64,000 nucleotides of DNA from Paraburkholderia sacchari (GCF_000785435.2 NZ_JTDB02000016.1:1-64000); one strand, 5' to 3'; positions 44,584-54,229 are shown, counted from the stretch's first letter. Notes: generated by a model not told the origin, from the letters alone. Program-made: numbers and translations.

Positions 44584-45398
44584 AACCAAATCGCGTTCTG
44601 CAATTCATCGCGCTCGGCATCGGCTTTGCGTTCCTCTATATTCCGATCCTGAGCCTGATCGTCTACTCGTTCAACGATTCGCAGCTCGTGACGGTGTGGA
44701 CGCATTTCTCGACGCGCTGGTATCAGGCGCTCGTGACCGACGACGAACTCATCACCGCAGCGTGGCTGTCGCTGCGCGTCGCGCTGATGACAGCGTTTGC
44801 CTCGGTGATCATCGGCACATGGGCGGGCTTCGTGCTCGCGCGCATGGGGCGTTTTCGCGGCTTCACGCTCTATACTGGCATGATCAACGCGCCGCTCGTG
44901 ATTCCCGAAGTGATCCAGGGCATTTCGCTGCTGCTGCTGTTCGTGGAAATGGGCAAGCTGTTCGGCTGGCCGGCGGGGCGCGGCGTGTTCACGATCTGGA
45001 TCGGCCACGTGATGCTGTGCATCTCCTATGTGGCCATCATCGTGCAGTCGCGCGTGCGCGAGCTCAATCCGTCGCTGGAAGAAGCCGCTCTCGATCTCGG
45101 CGCCACGCCGTTCAAGGTGTTCTTCCAGATCACGCTGCCGCTGATCTCGCAGGCGCTTGCGGCAGGCTGGCTCCTGTCGTTCACGCTGTCGATCGATGAC
45201 CTCGTGCTCTCGGCCTTCCTCTCGGGCCCCGGTTCGACAACACTGCCGCTCGTGGTGTTCTCGCGCGTGCGCCTTGGCTTGAACCCGGAGATGAACGCGC
45301 TCGCGACGCTCTTCATTCTCGTGGTGACGGCGGGCGTGATCGTCGGCAATTACTTCATGCAGCGCGCCGAGCGCAAACGCATGGCGATGGCGGTCTGA
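44580..45398 (+). CDS. potI: Putrescine ABC importer, permease PotI
   Basis: A 272-residue partner permease. LQFIALGIGFAFLYIPILSLIVYSFNDSQ opens it and EEAALDLGATPFKVFFQITLPLISQALAAG is the EAA loop. ATG 44580 overlaps the potH stop. It ends the operon, followed by a strong terminator. Confidence 0.93.
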   Translation: MKPNRVLQFIALGIGFAFLYIPILSLIVYSFNDSQLVTVWTHFSTRWYQALVTDDELITAAWLSLRVALMTAFASVIIGTWAGFVLARMGRFRGFTLYTGMINAPLVIPEVIQGISLLLLFVEMGKLFGWPAGRGVFTIWIGHVMLCISYVAIIVQSRVRELNPSLEEAALDLGATPFKVFFQITLPLISQALAAGWLLSFTLSIDDLVLSAFLSGPGSTTLPLVVFSRVRLGLNPEMNALATLFILVVTAGVIVGNYFMQRAERKRMAMAV

Positions 45399-45432
45399 CG
45401 CGCTCCCAAGCGAGCGGGTGCTTCCGTGCAAA

Positions 45433-45470
45433 GGCGGCGCGTGGGCTTCGGCTCACGCGCCGTTTTTCGT
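45433..45470 (+). terminator. Rho-independent terminator after potFGHI
   Basis: CGGCGCGTG...CACGCGCCG with a TTCG loop and a T5 tract (45463-45467). Confidence 0.85.
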
Positions 45471-45607
45471 TTTTTCGGCGCGTTTGTGCGTCGGCCGCGT
45501 GGGGGGCTTTAGCGTGCCAGGCGGCTAAGGGGCTATGATCGCAAAATACGGGCGGGCAGCTATCGTCATGCAGCACGGCGACCAGCACGGCCCGCAGCGG
45601 GAACACG

Positions 45608-45736
45608 ATGATCGAAGCAATATTGAAGGAGGGCGCGATCGTAGCGCTCTGGCAACAATTGATTCAGCTCTGGGAGCTGATCGTCTTGGTCTGCCGTTTC
45701 CTTTGGGGGTTGCTCAAGCTCCTGAGCGGCGCCTGA
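45608..45736 (+). CDS. Possible 42-residue hydrophobic membrane microprotein
   Basis: Reads MIEAILKEGAIVALWQQLIQ followed by a very hydrophobic segment (LWELIVLVCRFLWGLLKLLS) and stops 45 bp before the methyltransferase start. The Trp/Leu/Ile-rich single helix with a Lys near each end looks like a small membrane protein or type I toxin-like peptide. A weak GCGGGAA site precedes ATG 45608. Support is limited to composition and placement. Confidence 0.4.
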   Translation: MIEAILKEGAIVALWQQLIQLWELIVLVCRFLWGLLKLLSGA

Positions 45737-45781
45737 GTGCGAGGCGGCCATTACGCGACGGACACGATACGAGGGCATACG

Positions 45782-46576
45782 ATGATCGACGATTCCACCC
45801 GGCGTTTCACCGATCGGGTCGCGGACTACGTGAAGTACCGGCCGGCTTATCCACGCGAAGTGGCGACTTTCGCTCACGTCGAATGCGGCATTGCGCCAGG
45901 CGCCACGGTAGCAGACATTGGCGCGGGCACTGGCATTTCGGCGAAACTCTTTCTCGATGCGGGCCATCCGGTCGTGGCCGTCGAGCCGAACGCAGCGATG
46001 CGCGAAGCCGCGGACCGCTATCTCGCGAACTATGCCGACAACCCCGGCTATCGCGGTGTGGCCGGCACCGCGGAGAACACGACGCTCGACACTGCGAGCG
46101 TCGACCTCGTGACGGCGGCTCAGGCGTTCCACTGGTTCGAGAGGGCGGACGCACGGCGCGAGTTCGCGCGCATCCTCAAGCCGCGCGGCAAGATCGTGCT
46201 GTTCTGGAATAGTCGGCTCGTGAAGGGCTCGGCGTTTCTCGAGGGCTACGAAGCGCTGTTGCGCGAATTCAGCGCCGACTATGCGAGCGTGGCTGAGACG
46301 TACCCCGACGACGACGCCATTGCCGACTGGTTCGGCGACGGCTTCGAGCAGAAAACCGTGTTTCCGAATGCGCAACTGCTCGACTACGACGGGCTGCGCG
46401 GGCGTCTCGCGTCCTCGTCGTATGCGCCGAAGCCCGGCGATGCGCGCCATGAACCGATGCTCGCCGCGCTGCGCCAATTGTTCGACGCGACGCAGCGCGA
46501 CGGGCGCGTGAACTTCGCGTACGAAACGCGCGTGTATGCGGGCAGGCCGCTGGCCGCTCAGCGCCCGAACTCGTAG
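45782..46576 (+). CDS. Class I SAM-dependent methyltransferase
   Basis: A 264-residue protein of the UbiE/Tgs type. ATVADIGAGTGISAKLFLDAG is motif I, PVVAVEPNAAM motif II, and SVDLVTAAQAFHWF the post-I region, typical of small-molecule methyltransferases. Substrate unknown. ATG 45782 with GAGGG upstream is preferred to a GTG at 45737 directly after the microprotein stop. Its 3' end overlaps the convergent monooxygenase gene by 19 bp. Confidence 0.88.
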   Translation: MIDDSTRRFTDRVADYVKYRPAYPREVATFAHVECGIAPGATVADIGAGTGISAKLFLDAGHPVVAVEPNAAMREAADRYLANYADNPGYRGVAGTAENTTLDTASVDLVTAAQAFHWFERADARREFARILKPRGKIVLFWNSRLVKGSAFLEGYEALLREFSADYASVAETYPDDDAIADWFGDGFEQKTVFPNAQLLDYDGLRGRLASSSYAPKPGDARHEPMLAALRQLFDATQRDGRVNFAYETRVYAGRPLAAQRPNS

Positions 46577-48060
46577 TCGCGCTCGCGCACGCGGCGCGTG
46601 CGGCGCCGAAACGTGAACGTGAAGCCCGGCCATAGCGACGTGACTTTGCCGCTCATGGTCTGGTAATAGCTGTGGCAGCCCGAAGTCCACACCGTGTGCG
46701 CGAGTTGTGCCTGCAACTGTACGTTGAAGGCGCGCTGCACCTCGGGCCGCACGGTCATCGTGCGCGCGCGCCGGCGCCGCAGCGCCTCGATGCAATCGGC
46801 GATATAACGGACTTGCGACTCGATCATGTAGATCATCGAGTTGTGCCCGAGGCCCGTGTTGGGCCCGACGATGATGAAGAAGTTCGGAAAGCCCGCAACG
46901 GTGGTGCCCAGATACGCCTCGGGCCCGTCGCGCCGCCATGCTGTACCCAGATCCGCGCCGTCCATGCCGGTCACGCGAAACGGCGCATCCACATCGTTCA
47001 CCTGAAAGCCGGTGCCGCAGACGATCGCATCGAATGCCCGATGCACGCCATCCGCGGTGATGATTCCGTCGGCGACCACTTCGCGAATCGGCTCGGTTAC
47101 CAGATCCACGTTCGGCTGCGATATCGCCGGGAAATAGTGGCTCGACAGCAGCACGCGCTTGCAGCCCAGTACATGGTCGGGCGTGAGCTTTGCGCGTAGC
47201 ACCGGGTCCTTGACCTTGTGCGCGAGATAGTTGCGCGCGAACTTCATCGGCGCATTGAGCAGGCGTCGATCGACTACAAAGCCCAGTGCGCGCGATTCGA
47301 GCTGCAAGTAGATCGCCGCGCGCGCGAAGCGCCGTGCGAGCGGCACATGGCGATACACCCAGCGCGCGCACGCGCCGATGGCGCGATCGCGGCGCGGCAT
47401 GATCCACGGGGCCGTGCGCTGGAACACCGTGAGTTGTGCGACGCGCGGCTGAATCATCGGCACGAACTGGATGGCGCTTGCGCCGGTGCCGATCACGGCG
47501 ACGCGCTTGCCGTCGAGCGCGTAATCGTGGTCCCAGCGCGCCGAATGAAAGCGCGCGCCTTCGAAGCGATCGAGCCCCTCGATGGCCGGCAGGGCGGGGC
47601 GCGAAAGCGGGCCGTTCGCGGCGATCAGCAAATCGGCCTCGACGGTGTACAAGACCCCGTCGCGCTCGATCTCGATCAGCCATACACCGCGCCCGCTGTC
47701 GAAGCGCGCGGCGCTCACGTGCGAGCGATACTCGATGTAGCGCTCGACGCCGTATTTGTGCGCGCAGTGGCGCAGGTAATCGAGAATCTCGCGCTGCGGC
47801 GCATAGGTGCGCGTCCAGTTCGGATTCGGCTCGAACGAAAATGAATAGAGGTGCGAAGGAACATCGCAGGCCGCGCCGGGATAGGCGTTGTCGCGCCACG
47901 TGCCGCCGAGACTCGCGGCCGCCTCGTAAAGCGTAAACGTCTCGATGCCCATGCGCCGCAGACGAATGGCCATGCCGATGCCGGCAAAGCCGCTGCCGAC
48001 GATCGCGATGCGCGGTGTGGTTCGCGTGTCTTGCCGCGACGAGGACGCGTGAGTGGTCAT
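46558..48060 (-). CDS. Flavin-dependent Baeyer-Villiger-type monooxygenase
   Basis: A 500-residue NAD(P)H/FAD monooxygenase. The first dinucleotide motif is IAIVGSGFAGIGMAIRL, the second VAVIGTGASAIQ. FEGARFHSARWDHDY fits the BVMO fingerprint FxGxxxHxxxW. DAIVCGTGF and GPNTGLGHNSMIYMIESQ are further family marks. It would oxidise a ketone or aldehyde, or a heteroatom; the substrate is unknown. ATG 48060 gives a normal length; the upstream in-frame extension is not family-like. Confidence 0.9.
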   Translation of the reverse strand: MTTHASSSRQDTRTTPRIAIVGSGFAGIGMAIRLRRMGIETFTLYEAAASLGGTWRDNAYPGAACDVPSHLYSFSFEPNPNWTRTYAPQREILDYLRHCAHKYGVERYIEYRSHVSAARFDSGRGVWLIEIERDGVLYTVEADLLIAANGPLSRPALPAIEGLDRFEGARFHSARWDHDYALDGKRVAVIGTGASAIQFVPMIQPRVAQLTVFQRTAPWIMPRRDRAIGACARWVYRHVPLARRFARAAIYLQLESRALGFVVDRRLLNAPMKFARNYLAHKVKDPVLRAKLTPDHVLGCKRVLLSSHYFPAISQPNVDLVTEPIREVVADGIITADGVHRAFDAIVCGTGFQVNDVDAPFRVTGMDGADLGTAWRRDGPEAYLGTTVAGFPNFFIIVGPNTGLGHNSMIYMIESQVRYIADCIEALRRRRARTMTVRPEVQRAFNVQLQAQLAHTVWTSGCHSYYQTMSGKVTSLWPGFTFTFRRRTRRVRERDYEFGR

Positions 48061-48124
48061 GTCTGAACGTAGAAAATTGCTGCGCTGGGGAACAGGCGCA
48101 AGCACAGCACAAGCGGCGAATGAT

Positions 48125-48153
48125 GCAAAACGGGCTCCGTGAGGGAGCCCGTT
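48125..48153 (-). terminator. Minus-strand terminator after the TPR protein gene
   Basis: AACGGGCTCC (48129-48138) and GGAGCCCGTT (48144-48153) with a 5-nt loop; read on the minus strand it is followed by TTTTGC. Confidence 0.7.
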
Positions 48154-48186
48154 ATTGTGCGACATTAACCGGGAACGGTGGTGCGA

Positions 48187-49374
48187 TCAGGTATTCCAGT
48201 CGTCCGAGCTGTCGTTGCTGCCCAGATCTACGCCGCCGCCCGAGCCGTCGTCCCAGTCGTTCGAGCCCTGGCCAAAGTCGACGCCGCCGCCATTGCCGCC
48301 GTCGCGCGAAATGCGTCGGCCTTCGTCGTCGACGAGCACGTCGCGCTCGATCACCCGGTCGCGGCCCTGATTGAGCACCTGGCCCAGCAACACGCCGGTC
48401 ATCAGGCCTCCCATGCCGCCCATGCCACCGCCGCCTTGTTGGACGATGACCGGCGGTTGCTGCTGCTGAGGCGGGTACTGCGGGGGATATTGCGGGTTGT
48501 GTCCGAACGCGGCATCCGCCTCGCGCGCATAGGCCGAGCCTTCGCCATAGGGCTGCGCGGGCGCGGCGGCGGCCTGGGCGTTCGGATCGGGCCGGCCTTC
48601 GGCGCGCGCCTTGAGGCTTGCGAACTGGCGCTCGAGATCCTCGATCTGATACGGCGCCACCGGGTTCGTGCTGCCCGAGAGCGTTTCGACCACGCTGCGC
48701 AATTGCGCCTCGAAGCCTTCGACTTCCTTTTCGAGCGCTTCATGGCCGGGCGCCGTCGACAGCTTCAGGTCGAGCTTGAGCGAACGCACGGCGTTGAGCA
48801 GGTCGGTAGCACGCTTGAGCTGGTCGCGGCGGTCGTCGCCGGCCTTCGCGTCCTCCGTGGATTTCGCGCGGCGCAGCGTCCAGCGCAGCACGAGCGCCAC
48901 GCCCACCAGCACGACGGCAATGCCGATCCACATGCCCATGCCAGGACCGTGCTTTTGCGGCGCTGGCGCTGCTAGAGCCGCCGGCGCTGCCGCTTGTGTC
49001 TGCTGGGCGAACGGGTTATTCGCGCGGTTCGTCGTGACAGCGCCTGTGCGCGTCGCGTCCGAGCGGATCTTCGCTTCGACCTGCGCGAAACGCTGCGGCT
49101 GTGTGAAGCGGATCTGCGGATCGAGCGACTTCGCCTGCTGGATTTGCGTGAGCGCGTCGGCGAAGCGGCCTTCGCGATTGAGCACCTGCGCGTACAGGTA
49201 ATGCGCGCGGGCATTGTCGGGGTGCGCCTGCAGGACTTCGGTGAGCCCCGCGTCCGCACGTTGCCAGTCGCCTCGCGACATCGCGGATTCGATCTGCTGC
49301 GCGCTCGGCACGGCGAACGCCAGGCCGCTCACGAGCGCGAGCGATGCGAGAAGGGCGGCGAGATACTTTTTCAT
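48187..49374 (-). CDS. TPR-containing membrane protein, partner of PspA-like protein
   Basis: A 395-residue protein. A signal peptide (MKKYLAALLASLALVSGLAF) leads into a TPR-like region (ADAGLTEVLQAHPDNARAHYLYAQVLNREGRFADAL), then a Pro/Ala linker and one transmembrane helix (GMWIGIAVVLVGVALVLRW), followed by a coiled-coil and a long Gly/Pro/Gln-rich cytoplasmic or periplasmic tail. It lies 105 bp downstream of a PspA/IM30-type gene and may anchor or sense envelope stress with it. Function unknown. Confidence 0.75.
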   Translation of the reverse strand: MKKYLAALLASLALVSGLAFAVPSAQQIESAMSRGDWQRADAGLTEVLQAHPDNARAHYLYAQVLNREGRFADALTQIQQAKSLDPQIRFTQPQRFAQVEAKIRSDATRTGAVTTNRANNPFAQQTQAAAPAALAAPAPQKHGPGMGMWIGIAVVLVGVALVLRWTLRRAKSTEDAKAGDDRRDQLKRATDLLNAVRSLKLDLKLSTAPGHEALEKEVEGFEAQLRSVVETLSGSTNPVAPYQIEDLERQFASLKARAEGRPDPNAQAAAAPAQPYGEGSAYAREADAAFGHNPQYPPQYPPQQQQPPVIVQQGGGGMGGMGGLMTGVLLGQVLNQGRDRVIERDVLVDDEGRRISRDGGNGGGVDFGQGSNDWDDGSGGGVDLGSNDSSDDWNT

Positions 49375-49479
49375 GTTGCAGGCCGGGCGGTTTGCCGCCC
49401 GTCTCCATGACATACGAAACGTGGATGCGGCACGTGCTGGAGCTGGCCAGCCGCGCCGCATCCGTTACGTCCGGCGCAT

Positions 49480-50160
49480 TTACTGTGCCGGCGTATTGAG
49501 CTGCTTCTTGAGGGCTTCGAGGCGGTCGTCCACCGACGGGCCCTTGTTCAGCGCGGCGAGCTTGTCGTCGAGCGCCTTGCCGCTCGACGTATCCGCCGAG
49601 TTCAAGCGGGCGTCGGAGCGCGCGTTCGAGAGGTTCACCTTGTCTTCGAGCTTCTGAAAGTCCTCGGACAGATTCTTGCCGCCAATGCCGCCGAGCGCCG
49701 TGGCTGCGACATCCTTCGCCTGGGCGATCTGCTGCTTCGCCTGCAGGATGTTCGAGCGCGCGTTGAGGTCGTTGCGGCGCGAGCGCATGTCGTCGATCTG
49801 CTGCTTCAGTTGATCGACCGACGGTTCGAGCTTCGCGAGTTCGGCCGCGAGCGCATCGCGTTCGGCTTCGGCCGTGCTCTGGGCGCCCAGCGCTTCGCGC
49901 GCGAGGGCTTCATCGCCCGATTGCAGCGCGCGTCTGGCGCCGTCCTCGTACTTCTTTGCCTTGTCGGCGGCCACGTCGCGCTTGCTTTGCTGCATCGCGA
50001 CCTGCGCCTGGATCTCGACGAGCGAGTTCTCGGCCTTTGCGATGCTGTCGTCGAGTTCGCGCACGATCTGGCGCGCGTCGCGCGACGAGTCTTGCACGGA
50101 GTCGGCGGCGTCGTTCAGGAGACCCTTGACCGTGCGAGAGATGGAGTCGAAAAGCGACAT
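49480..50160 (-). CDS. PspA/IM30-family protein
   Basis: A 226-residue, almost wholly coiled-coil protein. MSLFDSISRTVKGLLNDAAD is the amphipathic membrane-binding start of PspA/IM30 proteins, followed by long helices with heptads (VREIDDSIAKAENSLVEIQA-like). Such proteins bind stressed membranes and polymerise. A strong GGAGGAA site precedes ATG 50160. It likely forms a unit with the TPR protein gene downstream. Confidence 0.85.
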   Translation of the reverse strand: MSLFDSISRTVKGLLNDAADSVQDSSRDARQIVRELDDSIAKAENSLVEIQAQVAMQQSKRDVAADKAKKYEDGARRALQSGDEALAREALGAQSTAEAERDALAAELAKLEPSVDQLKQQIDDMRSRRNDLNARSNILQAKQQIAQAKDVAATALGGIGGKNLSEDFQKLEDKVNLSNARSDARLNSADTSSGKALDDKLAALNKGPSVDDRLEALKKQLNTPAQ

Positions 50161-50545
50161 GTATTCCTCCGGTGAAATGAGATTGGCCCCACCATGCTCC
50201 AGCGGGCCGCGATGCACGCATGCGGCGTTCGCGTTGCGCTGCGAGGTATTGCGGCGGACCCGATCGGCTCGCCCGGCAATTTCGCATTTAGCTTACGCCG
50301 CTTTGTGCGAGCCGCGCATGCAGCGCGCAATTCGGGGCGCTTTAGCCAATTGCAACAGGCCACCGCAACTAAATTAACCGTTGCGCCACCGATCCGGCCC
50401 TGGCGCATTGCTCGCGGATATTACACCACGGGGTCTCTTAAAAGGGACTTAAAGAGCCGCCGAGGGCAGGCGGCCATGGCGCGATTCGCGCGCGTTCAAA
50501 ACGCGTGTTCCAACCGCCTGTTCCAATGTTAAAGCGGTCGGTCGC
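50161..50545. other. Gap upstream of the PspA-like gene, no gene recognised
   Basis: 385 bp; the 50330-50460 part is AT-richer and probably contains the promoter of the minus-strand PspA-like gene. No sigma-54-type element with correct spacing was found. Confidence 0.3.
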
Positions 50546-51148
50546 TCAAGCGAATTTGCTCGCGTTGGGAGCGGCGTCGTTGCTGTGCGTGGCATCGTCA
50601 TCATCTTCGCGTGCCGCGCGCGCGAGTGGGGCGCCGCTCAGCGGCTGCAGCGGTGCGGCGTCTGCTTCGCCTGCTACATCGGCTTGCGCATCGGTAACCT
50701 GAACCGCCTCGGCGGCTTCGCTGGACAGGCGTACAACGGCTTGGGCCAAGGCGCGCTCGGCGCGTGCGGAGTCCGGTTCGAGTCCGGCCTCAGGCGCCGG
50801 GTCTGCGCTTTCGGTGGTCCCCGCCGCAAGCGGAACGGCGTCATCGGCGTTCGCTTGCGCCTCGGCTGGAGGTTCCACGGCAGCGGGCCGCAGCCCCGCC
50901 GAGCGTCCCGTTCGCAGCGGCTTTGCCGCCTTGCGCAGCACTTGCGCGAGCGCGTCGGGCTCGCGCGTCGCGCTCAGCCGGTCGACGATGTTCGCTGCCT
51001 TCACCTGGTCGCTCGTCGCGCTAAAAGCGAGCACGGCACGGCGCATCAGTTCGCTGATGCTGATGCCAAGTTCATCGGCTGTTGCGGAGATCGCGCGCTT
51101 TTGCGCGGGCGTCACGAAGACAACGATGCGTTCGCTGGGTTTGTTCAT
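50546..51148 (-). CDS. Ribbon-helix-helix-like DNA-binding protein with Ala/Glu-rich tail
   Basis: A 200-residue protein. The first 45 residues (ERIVVFVTPAQKRAISATAD, then LGISISELMRRAV) look like a ribbon-helix-helix domain. The rest is Ala/Glu/Pro-rich, probably disordered, ending with an acidic AREDDDDATHSND segment. Function unknown. ATG 51148 was preferred over an upstream extension without family similarity. Confidence 0.6.
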   Translation of the reverse strand: MNKPSERIVVFVTPAQKRAISATADELGISISELMRRAVLAFSATSDQVKAANIVDRLSATREPDALAQVLRKAAKPLRTGRSAGLRPAAVEPPAEAQANADDAVPLAAGTTESADPAPEAGLEPDSARAERALAQAVVRLSSEAAEAVQVTDAQADVAGEADAAPLQPLSGAPLARAAREDDDDATHSNDAAPNASKFA

Positions 51149-51660
51149 AGTCGGCTGGCCGTTGGATCGGCTTCGAGTGAACCGGGGTCCCGTATGCAAA
51201 CGACGGCTGGTGAAGCAGGGTGTATTGGCCGGCAAGCAAAGCGGGCAGAGCGTGCGGTAACCTTTCCATCATATGACGAGACAGGCGATGCGCAACGCAA
51301 AGATGCGCTCGCAAAATGAGGGTCGCAGGGCGGTTCCCAAAAAACTCTTACAAAAAAAGCCCGACCGGCGATGCACGAATTATTTAGAATGCGCTGTTAC
51401 ATTTCGCACGGGCGCTTCCCGCGAGGCGTCCCTGCGAAAGGGTATTGAAAGAGTAATTTGCGACAGTGCGCCAGCCAGGCGCGCCGCGTGACCGAACGGG
51501 GGCGTTGCCGGTCACGCCAGAGCGCCGCGCTCATGCAGGCGGCGCTGTCTGTCACATGCTGTCACACGCCGCATTGGCGCCATGACGCCAGGATCGAGAT
51601 CTATGCGCGCAAGCCGCGCGCAGCCGGGGGCGCGAAACCCACGCGCCAATCATTCCAGTC
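51149..51660. other. Gap between the RHH-like and penicillin-binding protein genes
   Basis: 512 bp, no gene recognised. Divergent promoters are expected; TTTAGAAT near 51383 is a possible -10 element. TGTCACA occurs twice near 51548-51565. Confidence 0.3.
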
Positions 51661-54159
51661 ATGCCTATCATCAAACGACCGCCTTCCGCGCAGTACCCGA
51701 ACGATCGGGAACCCTCCTTCAACCATGAACGTCAGCCGCAGCGCCGCGAGGACCCGCGCAACGAGCGCGTGCGCCGCCGCTCGTTCGGCGCGACGATCGC
51801 GCTCTGGTTCGCCGGCCTGATCGCCACGCTGTGCGTGATCGGCGCGCTGATCCTCGGCTACGCGCTCGTCGTGATGGGGCCGCAACTGCCTTCGCTCGAT
51901 GCGCTCACCAACTATCAGCCCAAGGTGCCGCTGCGCATCTATACCGCCGATCACGTGCTGATCGGCGAGTTCGGCGAGGAGCGGCGCCAGCTCGTGCGCT
52001 TCCAGGACATCCCCGACGTGCAGAAGAAAGCGGTGCTCGCGATCGAGGACTACCGCTTCTACGAGCACGGCGGCGTGGATTTCGTCGGCATCCTGCGCGC
52101 GGGCATCGCCGACCTGATGCACGGCGGCGCGTCGCAGGGCGCGAGCACGATCACGATGCAGGTCGCGCGCAACTTCTTCCTGTCGAGCGAGAAGACCTAT
52201 ACGCGCAAGATCTACGAGATGCTGCTCGCCTACAAGATCGAGCGCGCGCTCACGAAGGACCAGATCCTCGAGCTGTACATGAACCAGATCTATCTGGGGC
52301 AGCGCGCCTATGGCTTCTCGGCAGCGGCGCGCGTGTACTTCGGCAAGGACCTCAAGGACATCACGCTCGCCGAGGCAGCGATGCTTGCGGGCCTGCCGAA
52401 GGCACCGTCCGCGTATAACCCGATCGTCAATCCGAAGCGCGCGAAGATTCGTCAGGAGTACATCCTCAAGCGCATGCTCGACCTGAATTACATTACCCAG
52501 GCGCAGTACGACGAAGCGATCAAGGAGCCGCTGCATACGCGCACCGCGGGCACCGAGTACAGCGTGCATGCGGAGTACATTGCGGAAATGGTTCGCCAGA
52601 TGATGTATGCGCAGTACAAGGACGAAACGTACACGCGCGGCCTCACGGTCACCACGACGATCGATTCCGCCGATCAGAACGCGGCCTACGCGGCCGTGCG
52701 CAAGGGCGTGATGGATTACGAGCGCCGCCACGGCTATCGCGGTCCCGAAGGCTTCGTGCAACTGCCCGCGGCGGGCGACGACCGCGATCAGGCCATCGAC
52801 GACGCGCTCACCGATCACCCCGATAACGGCGACATCGTCTCGGCGGTGGTCATCGATGCGAGCCCGAAGTCGGTCACCGCGCAGCTGCTCGACGGCACTC
52901 AGATCACCGTCACCGGCGACGGGCTGCGGTTCGTCGCGAGCGGGCTTTCGGCGCGCGCGTCCGCGGCCCTGAAGATTCGGCCCGGCTCGATCGTGCGCAT
53001 GATGACGGACAGCAAGAACAACTGGCAAATCACGCAGCTGCCGCAGGTGGAAGGCGCGCTGGTTTCGCTCAGGCCGCAGGACGGTGCGATTCGCGCGCTG
53101 ATTGGCGGCTTCGACTTCAACAAGAACAAGTTCAACCACGTCACGCAGGCGTGGCGCCAGCCGGGTTCGAGCTTCAAGCCGTTCATCTATTCGGCTTCGC
53201 TCGAGAAGGGCCTGGGGCCCGCCACCATGATCAACGATGCGCCGCTGTACTTCCCGCCCAGCACGCCGGGCGGCGACGCGTGGGAGCCGAAGGACGACGA
53301 CTATCCCGAAGGCCCGATGTCGATGCGCCTCGCGCTGCAGAAGTCGAAGAACCTCGTGTCGATCCGCATCCTCTCGTACATCGGCACGAAGTACGCGCAG
53401 GACTACGTCACGCAGCGCTTCGGCTTCGACGCGGACAAGACGCCGCCGTATCTGCCGATGGCGCTGGGCGCGGGTCTCGTCACGCCGCTGCAGTCGGCGG
53501 GCGCGTACTCGGTGTTCGCGAACGGCGGCTATCGCATCAACCCGTACCTGATCGCCGAGGTCGACGATGCGCACGGTCAGCCGATCCTGCGGGCCCAGCC
53601 GCTCGTGGCGGGCCAGAACGCACCGCAAACGCTCTCGCCGCGCAACGCGTTCGTGATGAACAGCCTGTTGCATTCGGTGGCGACGGCGGGCACGGGCGCG
53701 GGCACCAACGTTCTCCACCGCGACGACCTGCAGGGCAAGACCGGTACGACCAATGACGCGCACGACGGCTGGTTCGCCGGCTATCAGCGCAACCTCGTGG
53801 CCGTGGCGTGGATGGGCTACGACCAGCCGAAGAGCCTCGGCAGCCGCGAGTTCGGCGCGCAACTCGCGCTGCCGATCTGGGTGGAGTACATGAGCAAAGC
53901 ATTGCGCAGCGTGCCGCAGGAAGAGCCGCCGATGCCGTCGGGTCTCACGACGATCGGCGGCGAGCTGTACTACTCCGATGCGACGCCGGGCGCGGGCTTT
54001 GTCTCGGCGGTCGGCATGGAGTCGGGCAACGCGGCGGGCGGGGCCAGCGATGCGAGCGGGGCGACCGGCAGCATGGGACCGGGCGGACTGCCGACGCCGA
54101 GCGTCACACAGAGCGAGCGCAAGCAGATCATGGATCTGTTCGAAACGAACAAGCCCTGA
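51661..54159 (+). CDS. Class A penicillin-binding protein (PBP1A family)
   Basis: An 832-residue bifunctional peptidoglycan synthase. One N-terminal transmembrane helix (IALWFAGLIATLCVIGALIL) is followed by a glycosyltransferase domain with catalytic Glu129 in IEDYRFYEHGG and QGASTITMQVARN. The transpeptidase domain has the catalytic Ser503 in SSFK (503-506), SKN, and KTGTT at 693-697. A long Gly/Ala-rich tail ends it. The gene is not beside the usual pil/lysA/cyaY neighbours, so it may be a second copy. An excellent terminator follows. Confidence 0.92.
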   Translation: MPIIKRPPSAQYPNDREPSFNHERQPQRREDPRNERVRRRSFGATIALWFAGLIATLCVIGALILGYALVVMGPQLPSLDALTNYQPKVPLRIYTADHVLIGEFGEERRQLVRFQDIPDVQKKAVLAIEDYRFYEHGGVDFVGILRAGIADLMHGGASQGASTITMQVARNFFLSSEKTYTRKIYEMLLAYKIERALTKDQILELYMNQIYLGQRAYGFSAAARVYFGKDLKDITLAEAAMLAGLPKAPSAYNPIVNPKRAKIRQEYILKRMLDLNYITQAQYDEAIKEPLHTRTAGTEYSVHAEYIAEMVRQMMYAQYKDETYTRGLTVTTTIDSADQNAAYAAVRKGVMDYERRHGYRGPEGFVQLPAAGDDRDQAIDDALTDHPDNGDIVSAVVIDASPKSVTAQLLDGTQITVTGDGLRFVASGLSARASAALKIRPGSIVRMMTDSKNNWQITQLPQVEGALVSLRPQDGAIRALIGGFDFNKNKFNHVTQAWRQPGSSFKPFIYSASLEKGLGPATMINDAPLYFPPSTPGGDAWEPKDDDYPEGPMSMRLALQKSKNLVSIRILSYIGTKYAQDYVTQRFGFDADKTPPYLPMALGAGLVTPLQSAGAYSVFANGGYRINPYLIAEVDDAHGQPILRAQPLVAGQNAPQTLSPRNAFVMNSLLHSVATAGTGAGTNVLHRDDLQGKTGTTNDAHDGWFAGYQRNLVAVAWMGYDQPKSLGSREFGAQLALPIWVEYMSKALRSVPQEEPPMPSGLTTIGGELYYSDATPGAGFVSAVGMESGNAAGGASDASGATGSMGPGGLPTPSVTQSERKQIMDLFETNKP

Positions 54160-54191
54160 TGGGCGCTCATTGATGGGCGAGTTGTCCTGAA

Positions 54192-54229
54192 CGCGGCACA
54201 CCGGCAACGGTGTGCCGCGTTTTATTTTG
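54192..54229 (+). terminator. Rho-independent terminator after the PBP1A gene
   Basis: CGCGGCACACCG (54192-54203), GCAA loop, CGGTGTGCCGCG (54208-54219), then TTTTATTTT. Confidence 0.88.

Noticed and set aside
50330..50400. Sigma-54 promoter for the PspA-like gene
   Set aside because: The closest match has a 9-bp instead of 10-bp spacing between GG and GC.
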